A stretch of 64,000 nucleotides of DNA from Limnomonas spitsbergensis (taxonomy: Eukaryota; Chlorophyta; Chlorophyceae; Chlamydomonadales): contig JAYJMM010000110.1 of assembly GCA_037349105.1 (NCBI GenBank), positions 2,666,001-2,730,000 of the forward strand. Reading direction: 5' to 3'. The notes under the pieces are model-generated. The model had not been told where the DNA came from. It saw only the letters and a list, made by a program, of their open reading frames with translations, and did not search any database. This document shows, one piece after another, positions 57,001-64,000 of this stretch (the stretch's first letter is position 1; each line of letters starts with the position of its first letter). The translations under genes were made by a program, and so were the position numbers.

Positions 57001-59869
57001 CCGGCTGCCAAGCTGCTGGAGCTGGTATTTGTTTAGTCAGGACGGGGCAAGTGTGGATGTTCAACTGCCTCCACTGCCTCCGCACCCTACCAGGCTACCT
57101 CCCACACTTTGTTCCTTCTCCCACCTTGCCTCACTCACTTGTGTTCCTTTCTCTTCGACCCCCCTGCCTTTTCTTCTTTCTCACACCTTGTCTCACACAC
57201 TTGTTTATTTCTGACACCCCCCCTCCCACACCTGCTTATCTTCACACTTTGACTTCCGTATCTCAGGTGTGCCGTGGCCGTGTGGACCACTACGTCGCCC
57301 CCTACATCCAGCTGGTTCTTACGAAGCTCGTCACGGCCGAAATGCGCACTCTGAAGGTATGGCCTGCTTAACCCTGTACCCTAGGCCTTGAATGAGAGGC
57401 GCCTAAAAGATACCGTGGGGGAAATGTCCACTATGAATGAGGGGGGAAATAAACTGGTACGGTGCAATAAATTATGTTTACTAGAACTACCGATACATGA
57501 AAAGAGAAAAAAACAGGAAAAGTACCCTCCACTGCTGTACGGTAATCCAAGACGCGCATTTTGAATGAACGGATAAAAGTCCATAACTGTATTCACGACG
57601 CGCTGTCCCTGTACGCCCGCCTTGCCTGTCCACCCTTCCTCTCTTCCAAAGTTTCCCCCTTAACTGACCTAACCCTAACCCCTAAAACTCCCCTTTCCTC
57701 CACTCCCTTGCACGCAGGATGCTCTAGCGATGGTGGTGGCGGACGCGCTCTACTACAACGCCCCGCTGACGCTGGCCACGCTGCAGCAGCAGGGCACCCT
57801 CCAGAGTTTTCTCGGCCTATGGTTCGGGATGATCTTCTCCAGTCGCAAGAGCGGGAAGGGGAAGCACTTCAGGCGCATGCACGACAAGAAGGTGCGCGGA
57901 GAGAGGGAAGAGGGGGGGGGCAAGAGGGTGCGAGGAGGGAGGTATGGGGGGGTTGAGGTTGGGGTGACAAGAAGGTGCATGGAGGGGGGGGTGGGGCAAG
58001 AGGGTGCGAGGAGGGAGGTGTGTGGGGGGGGTGAGGTAGGGGTGACAAGAAGGAGCATGGAGGGGGGGGGGGGCAAGAGGGTGCGAAGAGGGAGGTGTGT
58101 GGGGGGTGAGGTTTGGGTGACAAGAAGGGGCATGGAGGGGGGGGGGAGGGGGGGGGGCACGAGGCTGCGAGGAGGGAGGTGTGGGGGGGGTGAGGTTTGG
58201 GTGACAAGAAGGTGCATGGAGGGAGGTGTGGGGGGGGGTGAGGTTGGGGTGACAGAAGGTGCATGGAGGGAGGTGTGGGGGGGGGGTGACAAGTATATGT
58301 GTGGAGGGTTGGGGTGGGGATGACAAGAAGGTGTGCAGGAGGGCGACAGAGGGCTGAGACAGAGGCAGCCAGGTTCTGAGCTCCTTAGGCCTCAGGTTTG
58401 GCGTAATCTTCTCTAAATTCAAGAGCAGGAAGGGGAAAGGCACTGCAGGTGCTGCACGACAAGACATTGCGCGGGGGGGGGGAGAAGGCAACAGAGTGCA
58501 TTTCGGTGGTAGGGTTGTTCTAGGGTTTAGGCATAAGGGTTGAGGGTTTAAACAAGCAGGGCAACAGGGCGTAGAGACAGGTAAGGTCTCACGAGCTAGC
58601 TCAATCCAAAAGTGTGGGGTGGGGAATTACCGTGGTCACAGATGCATTTCAATGTTATGATCGTTCTTAAGGGAACACCGAAATGAAACGTGTAAACTCG
58701 TAAAAATCGTTGACGATTTTTATGAACTCCGAATGTAAAAATCATCAACGTGTAAACGTGTCTTTCATCTTAAGGGACAAAACACATCGCAATGAAAACA
58801 TTGACCACAGTGTGGTTTGTGAGCAACGACGAAATCTGAAAACGTTGGAATAATTTTGAGACTACAATATGCTGCAATGCAACAACAGGCAGCAGCTCGT
58901 AGATTGTTCTTGGCGTTTTCGGAGCATACTATGAACTTAAATCCCTCAACCCTGAACCCTGAACCATGAACCATGAACCATTAAATCTCACCCTGAACTA
59001 TAAGCCCTGAACCATAAACCCGTAGGTGTGCGTACTAGGCCTGCTGTCGCTGATGACGGCGCCGGAGGAGACGCTGCCCCTTGAGATCCGCGCGGGCATG
59101 CCCCAGATCCTGGCCGGCGTGTTGAAGCTGCTGGTGGCTCTGAAGCAGCAGAGGGACGAGCAAGACAAGGAAGGCAGCGGCGACGAGGAGGACGGGGACG
59201 GGGACGGAGACGACGACGACGGGGACTGGGGCGACGACGCGGACGACGAGGCGGCCGGCGGCGGCGACGAGGCGGCCGAGGAGGCGTACTTGAAACGCCT
59301 GTCGAAGCTGGCCGCAAAGGCCGGCGGCGGCGAGGAGGAGGACAGCGACGACGACGACGAGTGGACGGACGACGAGGAGGAGGAGACGGCGATCGATGCG
59401 ATTGATCCGTTTGTGATGTTTATGGACAGCTTGGGGATGCTGCAGGCCGCGCACCCAGCCAGGTGCGTGCCTGGGCCTGCTGTCGCTGGAAAATTGAAAT
59501 CTTTAACCCCCAACCCTAGATGTGCGTGCTGGGCCCACTGTCGCTGATGAAGACGTCAGAGAACCTCGACCCTGAACTTACGACCCTCAACCCTGAAGCA
59601 TAGATCTTCAAATCTGAAGCATACACCCTCAATCCTAAAGCATAAACCCTCAACCCTGAAGCATATACCCTCAACCCTGAAGCATAAACCCTCAACCCTG
59701 TAGCAGAAACACTCAACCCTAAAGCATAAACCCTCAACCCTGATATTTTAACCCATCCAGGCACGCGGGGCTGCTGGCCTCAGTGGACGAGGCGGGGCGG
59801 GCGGCGATGCAGGGCGTGATGATGGTCGCTGCGGAGGAGAAGGCGCTCCGGGCGAAGAGGGAAAGCTAA
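30049..59869 (+). CDS. SAD2: Importin-7/8-type karyopherin beta (SAD2 homologue), 1032 residues, 24 exons
   Basis: Nuclear import receptor: an N-terminal Ran-binding importin-beta domain, HEAT repeats and a C-terminal acidic loop. Exons: 30049-30138, 31585-31658, 32720-32778, 33321-33390, 34293-34410, 35364-35471, 37327-37410, 38657-38776, 39294-39376, 40587-40650, 43473-43574, 44044-44196, 45915-46031, 46731-46847, 47603-47776, 51831-51973, 53070-53236, 54661-54812, 55447-55659, 56765-56845, 57267-57356, 57718-57891, 59026-59462 and 59761-59869 (TAA). Every junction keeps frame. Diagnostic blocks: [162 protein letters not shown], an Asp/Glu-rich stretch in exon 23 and [10 protein letters not shown]. 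Length matches the family (about 1040). Intron 1 is GC-AG. Most introns consist of junction copies. Confidence 0.96.
30720..31410. repeat. 94-base tandem repeats with 188-base dimer periodicity (importin intron 1)
   Basis: About eight units with CCACCAGTGGTGCATGGCCC and CATGACCCTGAAACGCTTGC. Alternate units match best (ACTCCATGCAAGGC versus CTCTCCATGCACGGC), giving a 188-base higher-order unit. Long open frames on the minus strand are by-products. Confidence 0.9.
31659..32620 (+). repeat. Exon 2 donor copies and CTTGCATGGGGCA words (importin intron 2)
   Basis: Copies of the exon 2 end and donor (GCTGAGGCCTCAGTGGACGC...GTCAGGTGAGC) recur at about 31789, 31958, 32152 and 32245, increasingly eroded. 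From 31690 to 32600 the space is filled with CTTGCATGGGGCACTTGCAT-type words. Confidence 0.8.
33391..33965 (+). repeat. Graded copies of the importin exon 4 3' end with donor
   Basis: Five copies follow the real junction at 33390: at ~33475 (exact over more than 40 bases), ~33603, ~33712, ~33828 and ~33943. Divergence generally increases with distance. The closest retains a perfect donor but no acceptor. Two decayed copies of the exon 4 acceptor lie before the exon at 33145 and 33220. Confidence 0.85.
34140..34292 (+). repeat. Copies of the importin exon 5 acceptor
   Basis: Two ~55-base units ending GTGTTGTGTAGGGC (near 34182 and 34238) precede the true acceptor at 34292. Each carries CCTGAGTGTCTGTTGTGTGC. 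Confidence 0.8.
34500..35363 (+). repeat. Seven copies of the importin exon 6 acceptor junction
   Basis: Units of about 105-140 bases carry GATCCTGCCCCCGCAG or GATCTGTAG plus GAGGAGTCGCGCGTGCAAGG. They begin near 34515, 34637, 34760, 34888, 35020, 35144 and 35249; the functional junction is at 35364. Several keep a usable AG. Confidence 0.88.
35472..36245 (+). repeat. Copies of the importin exon 6 3' end with donor
   Basis: About seven units of 100-150 bases repeat GAGGAGGAGCGCGCCCCCAT, GGAACCAGTCATCACCCAG and a GTGGGGTTC donor, at roughly 35520, 35580, 35728, 35890, 35992, 36092 and 36193. Exon 6 is thus flanked on both sides by arrays of its own junctions. Confidence 0.88.
36440..36660 (+). 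repeat. TTCGCAGGGCACTGCTGGCC repeats (importin intron 6)
   Basis: Four units of about 60 bases combine an acceptor-like CGCAGGGCACTGCTGGCC with TTTAGGGTTTAGG words. They do not match a flanking exon. Confidence 0.75.
36985..37326 (+). repeat. Two copies of the importin exon 7 acceptor junction
   Basis: Units of about 160 bases contain TTGCTGCGTAG plus GCCTTCCCGGTGTTGTTGCA. Copies start near 37003 and 37168 and the true exon at 37327. The T/G-rich part between carries TTGTTGCTGTTGCTG runs. Confidence 0.85.
38165..39125 (+). repeat. Copies of the importin exon 8 junctions on both sides
   Basis: Upstream copies of the acceptor and exon start (CAGATTTTCAAGATGGTC) lie near 38178, 38310 and 38440. 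Downstream copies of the exon end (TTTGTGGGCTGGATCC...CAGATGCC) lie at 38892 and 39063. Other intron space is CCCTAAACCC-type words. Confidence 0.8.
39377..39735 (+). repeat. Copies of the importin exon 9 donor
   Basis: Six or more short units with ATGTTCAGGTAAGCACTG, an almost perfect 5' splice site, follow the real donor at 39377. From 39543 they are regular, about 52-54 bases long. Confidence 0.85.
40037..40586 (+). repeat. 43-base array of tandem acceptors before importin exon 10
   Basis: Nine exact-period units (AG ends at 40040, 40083 and so on to 40384) plus three eroded ones. Each has a pyrimidine tract (TCCTTTCCCCC) and TTTCAG or TATCAG. The functional acceptor is at 40586. Confidence 0.92.
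41182..43126 (-). CDS. Coiled-coil protein gene nested in importin intron 10 (incomplete model)
   Basis: Minus-strand exons with good splice signals and heptad-like sequence: 43126-43053 ([19 protein letters not shown]), 42511-42429 ([19 protein letters not shown] then NELEDSVT), 41851-41746 ([20 protein letters not shown] then [12 protein letters not shown]), 41404-41349 ([18 protein letters not shown]) and 41320-41182 ([20 protein letters not shown] through [11 protein letters not shown], stop TGA). The last three join exactly in frame. Probable further coding lies at about 42185-42075 ([20 protein letters not shown]) but its junctions are unresolved, as are the 5' end and start codon. I do not recognise the family; a cytoskeletal or centrosomal role would be a guess. 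The junction-copy arrays seen elsewhere are absent here. Confidence 0.62.
43690..44043 (+). repeat. Copies around importin exons 11 and 12
   Basis: 43706-43740 copies the exon 11 end and donor (CTTGTGTTCCAGGTATATGA). 43785-43865 and 43920-44010 are two long copies of the exon 12 acceptor and exon start (TTCCTGACTCATGCTGTGGA), the nearer one closer in sequence but frameshifted. Confidence 0.85.
44157..44830 (+). repeat. 104-base array of importin exon 12 donor junctions with inner palindrome
   Basis: Seven donors at exact 104-base spacing (44197, 44301, 44405, 44509, 44613, 44717, 44821). Each unit holds GACCCACATGAGTACATCCG plus GTAGGTG, then a hairpin-forming ACACATCAC / GTGATGTGT inverted repeat with a 4-base loop. 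Confidence 0.93.
44900..45914 (+). repeat. Importin intron 12: two repeat families before exon 13
   Basis: 44915-45185 has four units with CATCCTGCTGGGCCTGTGTT and AACCGTCTTTC. 45230-45820 has decayed copies of the exon 13 start, the best at 45775-45805 (GGAGGACATGTACAGCCCC). CCCTAAACCC and GAACCC words fill the spaces. Confidence 0.7.
46032..46360 (+). repeat. Copies of the importin exon 13 3' end with donor
   Basis: Three copies near 46110, 46220 and 46330 of the CTGGACGCGTTTATGATG...GTGGTGCAG end and following donor, eroding with distance. Confidence 0.75.
46848..47290 (+). repeat. Copies of the importin exon 14 3' end with donor
   Basis: Three copies (ends near 46988, 47129 and 47262) of GGGCATCATGGTGGACCTGC...CACAAG plus GTACAGTG, separated by AGTGTGAACACGATGGTGG words. 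Confidence 0.85.
47390..47602 (+). repeat. Copies of the importin exon 15 acceptor junction
   Basis: 47395-47445 and 47475-47550 repeat the acceptor and start of exon 15 (ACAAGCAGCAGCTGGGCCCC-like). The nearer copy is clearly better preserved. Confidence 0.8.
47777..50672 (+). repeat. 59-base x ~49 array of importin exon 15 donor junctions with 21-unit higher order
   Basis: After the real donor at 47777, 49 further units at 59-base spacing (last donor at 50668) repeat the exon end (ACCTACGGCATGCTATTGC then AGCAG or ACCAG), GTATGAG or GTATGGG, and GGTGGAAGGAAAGG. Variants recur with a 1239-base (21 x 59) period, so the array also grew by block duplication. Because 59 is not a multiple of three, a stop-poor 59-residue peptide repeat can be read; it is not a gene. 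Confidence 0.96.
51000..51830 (+). repeat. Four long copies of the importin exon 16 acceptor junction
   Basis: Copies at about 51045, 51240, 51438 and 51641, mostly spaced ~199 bases, of the acceptor plus much of the exon (GGCTGTTA, GGCGATCC, AGCTGCCCGTGTGCGT, then GAGGAGCCCATCAAGCC). All carry stops or frame changes; the true exon starts at 51831. Confidence 0.88.
51974..52480 (+). repeat. Copies of the importin exon 16 3' end
   Basis: Three copies near 52065, 52255 and 52405 of the CTGCTGCCCAGCCTG...CTCCATATTCC end. The first keeps a GTGACA donor-like site and the others are eroded. Confidence 0.78.
52620..53069 (+). repeat. Graded copies of the importin exon 17 acceptor junction
   Basis: Three copies near 52620, 52800 and 52947 of GTCCGAGGTTGAGAACGAGG and the following coding bases. 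Identity to the true exon (53070) rises stepwise toward it; the last copy is nearly identical for about 80 bases. Confidence 0.88.
53237..54660 (+). repeat. About eleven copies of the importin exon 18 acceptor junction
   Basis: Units near 125 bases carry CCCCTTACAG, CCGGTATGGCCGCTTATGG and GCCATGAACAC. The best lie at 54026, 54151, 54280, 54406 and 54533; older, decayed ones run back to 53280. The functional AG is at 54660. C8-C13 runs sit in each polypyrimidine tract. Confidence 0.92.
54860..55446 (+). repeat. Copies of importin exon 18 end and exon 19 start
   Basis: 54925-54965 and 55095-55145 copy the exon 18 end (AGAAGATGATCTCAACGGAG...GACATCTTT). 55275-55320 and 55358-55420 are near-exact copies of the exon 19 start (GTGATGGAGATGTTGGCCAT); the second has an intact CTGCAG acceptor. 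Confidence 0.88.
55690..56460 (+). repeat. 30-base x 24 array of importin exon 19 donor junctions
   Basis: A long copy of the exon end (55700-55756) begins the array. 24 donors then follow at 30-base spacing from 55757 to 56448 (one single-base insertion at ~55985). The unit is GTGTTTCAG (the last nine exon bases) plus GTAGGGTGTGGGGTAAAAAG. Confidence 0.95.
56975..57030 (+). repeat. Copy of importin exon 20 3' end
   Basis: AGCGGGAGGAGGTCCCGGCT and the bases coding AAKLLEL recur 150 bases downstream of exon 20, with an intact GTATTT in place of the original donor context. Confidence 0.8.
57892..58480 (+). repeat. Copies of importin exon 22 3' end with donor
   Basis: Six or seven short units (ACAAGAAGGTGCATGGAGGG) follow the true donor at 57892. 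A longer, decayed copy of the exon end at 58395-58475 includes TTTGGCGTAATCTTCTC and GCACGACAAG. Poly-G tracts separate the units. Confidence 0.82.
59463..59760 (+). repeat. Importin last intron: exon 23 start copies and ~21-base repeats
   Basis: Two fragments of the beginning of exon 23 (GTGCGTGCTGGGCCCACTGT at 59522 and one at 59463) lie downstream of the exon, followed by about eight CCTCAACCCTGAAGCATAAA units. Confidence 0.78.
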
Positions 59870-60569
59870 TGAGCAGGGAGAGGCTGGAGCGGGGCAGCAG
59901 GGAGGATGGAGCGAGGGGTGGGGTAGGGGGAAGCTGAGCGATAGGGGGGGTGGTAGGAGGGGGGAGGGGTGCTGCGGGCCAAGTGGGAAGCCAGAGGTCT
60001 TTCAACGCGCCAGTAGGGTCAGGTTCCCGAAGGGTTGGGGTAGGGCCGTTGGGTGGATTTGTAGCGTTGGGGGAGGGGGGGGAGGGAGCAGGCTCACCAA
60101 ACTTGAGGGGGGGCTCGAGACTTTTCTTCGGGGTGGGTAGTTATGATGCGTGGGACAGGTTACCCGCAAACCATTCACGTACTTGCCCATGGGAGTTACA
60201 TATTTGAGCCCTCGAAAATAGTGACTCCACCGACTATTGGTTTGAGGGACCCGAAAAGCTTGCACTTGTTCCCAGAGCACCCGGTGGATGGGCGGATCAG
60301 CAGACCGAGCAAACTGAAACTAGAACTGCTGATCTGAACACCTTGCAACAGCAGGCCCGTCGAAATCACACTTGCTGTTGCGATTAAGTTGGCGCAACCA
60401 TCCAACAGCCATTTGCGAAAGGGACAGACAGAGCGAACCGGGGGAAGACCACCAACAAAAAAAAACGAATCAGACACGAGCCAACACTGGTCACGGGGAG
60501 AACATGCGGCCCAGCTTCGTTTACTTAATGACGGTACACAGCTTCGTTTACGTGCATGTGGGCCCTTAA
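59870..60569. other. Importin 3' flank
   Basis: G-rich sequence follows the TAA. No gene and no clear TGTAA poly(A) signal was seen in the first 300 bases. Confidence 0.35.
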
Positions 60570-60628
60570 GTTAGGCGCCCATGCGGACGAGCCTTTTTAA
60601 TAGGGCCCAGGGGTGTAACGTCATTGAC
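60570..60628 (+). mobile_element. Solo LINE terminal module
   Basis: GGCGCCCATGCGGACGAGCC, then TAGGGCCCAGGGGTGTAACG and TCATTGAC. No 3' UTR sequence is attached. Confidence 0.6.
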
Positions 60629-60718
60629 TTGCATGTGGGCGGGCGGGGTGCGTTGGATGGGAGACCTGGGGGCCAAAAGCCGATGGCCCCCAATGGGCAA
60701 GCAACCAATACACTATCT

Positions 60719-60810
60719 CACAGTCAATGACGTTACACCTCTGGGCCCTGCTCAAAAAGGCTCGGCCGCGTGGGCGCCTAACAAATAGGGGCAGGAAAAA
60801 AGGAAAAGGG
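60719..60810 (-). mobile_element. LINE terminal module, inverted
   Basis: CAGTCAATGACGTTACACCT, GGGCCCTGCTCAAAAAGGC and TCGGCCGCGTGGGCGCCTAA, then A/G-rich remnants of the 3' UTR. It faces the solo module at 60570-60628. Confidence 0.65.
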
Positions 60811-61589
60811 GGAAATAAATCATGAACCCCACAGTGAGGAAGGCACGCCCCAATCATAGAACACGAGGTGGGAGTAAAGGGATTATTAGGTGAAGAGCCG
60901 CCTGCAAAAATGAAAGACTCTGGATGGTTGGCATTCTTGGCAAAGTTTGAGTCGAATCTCCCATTTCAGCATACCTTACATCGAAAATTAGAGATACCCA
61001 ACATCCTGAGTCAGATGTCGTGAGGGGGAGAGGGGTCAGAGGGGTCATACCGACCCCTCCCCACGACGTAATTCGCCCCCCCCTCCGGGCCTCCGGCCAC
61101 GCCCACTCCCGGCAGGCCTTAGCCGACGTATCTTATTTACTAATTTCCAATTAAATCAACAGTGTGCTTCTCATGGTGTCTCTAATTGTAGCTGGTTCAC
61201 ATATGTCGAATTTTGGAAAAGCGGTCGCTTGTGTCGCTGCATCCAGGGATATGATTTGCGGTGGGCTCTCGGGTGTTGCCTCAGCAAGAGCGCTAATGTC
61301 GACAGCAGCAGCAGCCACGGCAACAGCAGCCTCGCCAGCAACATGCTTAGATCATCGTAATTACTGGCATGCTGAGGAAGTCTTGCCATAAGATCTTGCA
61401 TGGTCGGGGCCGACCATGCAGGCCTAAGAACCCCCCCGCCATGTTTGACTCAAGAATGAACATACAAAGAACGAATAAAACCTCAGAGGCTGCAGAAAAG
61501 GTTTGGCATACCCCACATGTCGAATCCATTCTCACAGAGTGTTCGGCTGCTTGTCCGGTGCACTGTTTCAACTGAAGCCCTATCTACAA

Positions 61590-62460
61590 AAGAGATTGAT
61601 GACGCTACACCTCTGGGCCCTGCTTTAATCAAGCCCCTATCTACAAAAGAGGTGCGCACCGCATGTTTTAGGGGGGTGCTCCCCCCCTGCTGAACCCTTG
61701 CTTACGGGCTTTCCGGGTGCCCAACACATTTCCGGTTGATGCGGGTCAATGTTGATAACGTTATACCTTCCTTTGCCTTCCCTCCCAGCCTTTTGCCTGT
61801 CCCTTCACTTTATCGCCCAATTTCCTTTTTTTCTGCCCCTTGTAGTTAGGCGCCCACGCGGCCGAGCCTTATTTTAGCAGGGCCCAGAGGTGTAACGTCA
61901 TTGACCTCCCGCACCTACTCAAAGAGGCTCGAATGCAGTCAGCGTCTAATTGGTGGCACACACTCGCTCCTTGTTGAGGGCTAGTTTCTGGAGGAGCTGA
62001 AGTGTCGGACCTGTTTGCCTTTCTTTTTGCCCCACCCACCCCCCTCTTCCAATTAGTATATAATGTTCTCCCATCTGAAGAGCTGGGCGCCCACGCGGCC
62101 GAGCCTTCTTGAGCATGGCCCAGAGGTCAATGACGTTACACCACTGGGCCATGCTGCAAAGCTCGGCCGCGTCGGCGTCCAACAGCAAGGTTGGAAACTA
62201 AAGAGAGAGAGGAAAGAGCATGGCCCAGTGGTGTAACGTCATTGACTTACTCACAGAGCCTGCATTGCGTGACAAGTCAATGCCTTTACACATATGGGCC
62301 TCATCGAAAGGCAGAACACATGTTAGGAAGATGATGCTAAGCAGGATGCTCAACCTTCGGGCCCTGCCTGTTCCCTCTTGAGTTTCTTAGCAAGATTTTA
62401 TTTGCTAACGTGGTCGAGTCTATTTTTGAGCAGGGCCCAGAGGTGTAACGTCATTATCCT
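61590..62460. mobile_element. Cluster of LINE terminal modules in both orientations
   Basis: Modules or tails at ~61595-61630 (minus), 61790-61905 (plus, with T/C-rich 3' UTR), 61965-62130 (plus, with 3' UTR), 62128-62205 (minus), 62215-62248 (plus) and 62395-62460 (plus). All carry GGGCCCAGAGGTGTAACG or its complement. No reverse-transcriptase coding sequence survives. Confidence 0.65.
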
Positions 62461-62700
62461 CTGGGCCCCACTCAAAAGGCAGGGCCCACAGGTTAGGTGT
62501 ATGGTCCTACACCTCTAAACCCTGATCAAAAGACAGGGCCCATAGGCGAGGTTATTGATGCTATTCCTCTAAAACCTGATCAAAAGACAGGGCCCACAGG
62601 TTAGGTTAATGGTCCTACACCTCTAAACCCTGATCAAAAGACAGGGCCCATAGGCCAGGTTATTGATGCTATTCCTCTTAACCCTGATCAAAAGGCTCGG
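62455..62700 (+). repeat. ~60-base repeats of CAGGGCCCACAGGTTAGG
   Basis: Four tandem units with AGACAGGGCCCATAGG and CCTCTAAACCCTGATCAAAA in two alternating types. They probably derive from the GGGCCC part of the LINE tail. Confidence 0.7.
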
Positions 62701-62889
62701 TGATCACCCAGGGCCTGTAGGTGTGTCAGGCAGGTTGAATGAAAGTACATGCGATGACTCAGCTTCACCAACTAGTAAGGCGCAACAAACTAGATAAAAG
62801 CACAACCACACTTCATGTTAATGACGTGACACCTCTTTACCCCTTCAGATACACCTCTTTCATAGCTGACTTGGCATAGGCATATCAGG

Positions 62890-63158
62890 TAAAGTAGCTG
62901 GAATTGAGCACAGCCATTCCCTACCAGCCCCGCGCGGCCGAGCATTCAGCAGGGCTTAGCTGGTCAATGACATTACACCTCTGGGCCCTGCTAGAAAAGG
63001 TTCGGTCGCGGGCTTAGCGTGTGCACCGTTCTACACTCATAAGAGAAACCGGGGGTACGCGGGTCAGATTGGGACACAAAAGTCAAGACGAGACAGTCAG
63101 GCGCCCATGCGGCCGAGCCTTTGCAGCATATGGCCCAGAGGGGTAATGTCGTTGACAA
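62890..63158. mobile_element. Family B repeat and two LINE tails
   Basis: 62890-62966 is the second copy of dispersed family B (GTAGCTGGAATTGAGC...CGAGCATTCAGCAGGGC). 62966-63015 is an inverted LINE terminal module. 63098-63158 is a plus-strand module (GGCGCCCATGCGGCCGAGCC). Confidence 0.55.
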
Positions 63159-63627
63159 AAGTCAAGAGAAGCCAAAGGAAACAGGATTGAAATAAGTAAT
63201 CCCAGCGCATCAGAGCAGGAAATAATTGGCAACGCACACTGGGGCGTCAAAAGACATCCAAGGTTGCCTGTAAGAACTTGGCTTGGCTCTTCTGCTAGGC
63301 AGGCCCTGGCCTATATCTAGAGGCTGCAGTTTGAGCAACCATGCAATTTAAGGAGGGCAAGCTTCCGCACTATGTCAGATACTAACAAAGTTGTGAGCAA
63401 TATCTTTGGCGCTCTCGGTAGGTGCAATCGCCACCACAGCAAACAGCTGAAATGCGGAAAACAAGACCCCCTGTCCCCTGTTCTCGAAAGGTGCGTGAAT
63501 CACCTCCGAAAGCAGCCGGGTACTTGCGAACATGGCCCTCTATTCTAGTAGTAAATCTTGCTGCATGTCTGGGTGTCAAGATGCAGCACGCGGACTTCGA
63601 GTGCCCCTGTGATCCAGCAAGTCGCCC

Positions 63628-63840
63628 ATAGCAAGAAAACCGACTCCTTCGCCCCCCCCCCCCCCCCCCCATGGGCCGGAGGCCGGAGCATGGGCAGAGG
63701 GCCGATCTCTCTCTCAGCTTCGCCTCCAGCCTCCCCACAGCAAGAAAACCGACTCCTTCGCCCCCCCCCCTATGGGCCGGAGGCCGGGGCATGGGCAGAG
63801 GGCCAATCATCTCTCAGCTTCGCTTCTAGCCTCCGAACAA
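63628..63840. repeat. Two ~110-base direct repeats with poly-C
   Basis: AGCAAGAAAACCGACTCCTT, a C10-C20 run, ATGGGCCGGAGGCCGG and CTCTCAGCTTCGCCTCCAGC occur twice. They give a repetitive minus-strand open frame that is not convincing as protein. Confidence 0.8.
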
Positions 63841-63864
63841 AAGCTCCGCAGCCGCAGCGCCACA

Positions 63865-64000
63865 TTAGATGAACTGAGAGGACCACCCCAGCAATGCACC
63901 AGACAGTCCACCAACCACAGAATAAAACACGGTGTTGTCCGGGGGATCGGGAGAGACAGCGCTGTCAGCAGCACCGCCAGCATGCGGCAATGCCGCGGCG
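63865..64000 (-). CDS. C-terminal exon of an unidentified gene with a possible membrane segment (partial)
   Basis: A minus-strand frame open to the right edge encodes Ala/Gly-rich sequence, SPDPPDNTVFYSVVGGLSG, ALLGWSSQFI and a TAA at 63865-63867. The GG-x2-GALLG stretch is hydrophobic and glycine-patterned, like a short transmembrane helix. Nothing further can be said without the neighbouring sequence; it could also be chance coding. Confidence 0.42.
   Translation of the reverse strand, partial: AAALPHAGGAADSAVSPDPPDNTVFYSVVGGLSGALLGWSSQFI

Overview
This is a nuclear window from a green alga, most likely a chlorophyte of the Chlamydomonas/Volvox lineage. The evidence is an octotricopeptide-like (OPR) helical-repeat gene with long Ser/Asn/Gln tracts, plant-type homologues of EBP1 and importin-7/8 (SAD2), phase-0 introns that mostly read CAG|GT, LINE 3' fragments with a zinc-binding tail, and TTTAGGG-like words throughout the introns. 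The species cannot be named from the sequence alone.

Layout. 1-4392 (minus): EBP1/PA2G4, with eight exons in the window and the C-terminus beyond the left edge. 4393-12021: gene-poor DNA with two LINE 3' ends followed by an inverted one, then lower-GC sequence with short LINE tails. 12022-17453 (minus): an unrecognised charged protein with an acidic tail. 17454-18868: satellite-like CATG-rich repeats. 18869-26609 (plus): a 1008-residue OPR-like gene in five exons. Its last intron carries a tRNA-Ser gene and, seven bases on, a circularly permuted tRNA-Lys(CUU) gene. 26610-30048: dispersed repeats and LINE tails. 30049-59869 (plus): a complete 24-exon importin-7/8 (SAD2) gene encoding 1032 residues over 30 kb. 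A coiled-coil gene on the opposite strand lies in its tenth intron (about 41182-43126). 59870-63860: LINE tails and small repeats. The right edge holds the last exon of a further minus-strand gene.

Two things stand out. The first is the permuted tRNA-Lys: its 3' half precedes its 5' half, the halves join exactly at the 37/38 intron position, the flanks form a six-pair helix, and a T7 terminator follows. The second is that in every gene here the introns are largely built from tandem copies of splice-junction segments (exon end plus donor, or acceptor plus exon start). Copies range from near-exact to badly decayed and number from one to about fifty per junction. About 20 of the 24 importin exons show this. 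In several places the copy nearest the real exon is the best preserved.

The protein genes do not form a pathway: EBP1 and importin are housekeeping genes of translation/growth control and nuclear transport, and OPR proteins usually act on organelle RNA. All exon models are by eye from homology, frame continuity and splice signals.
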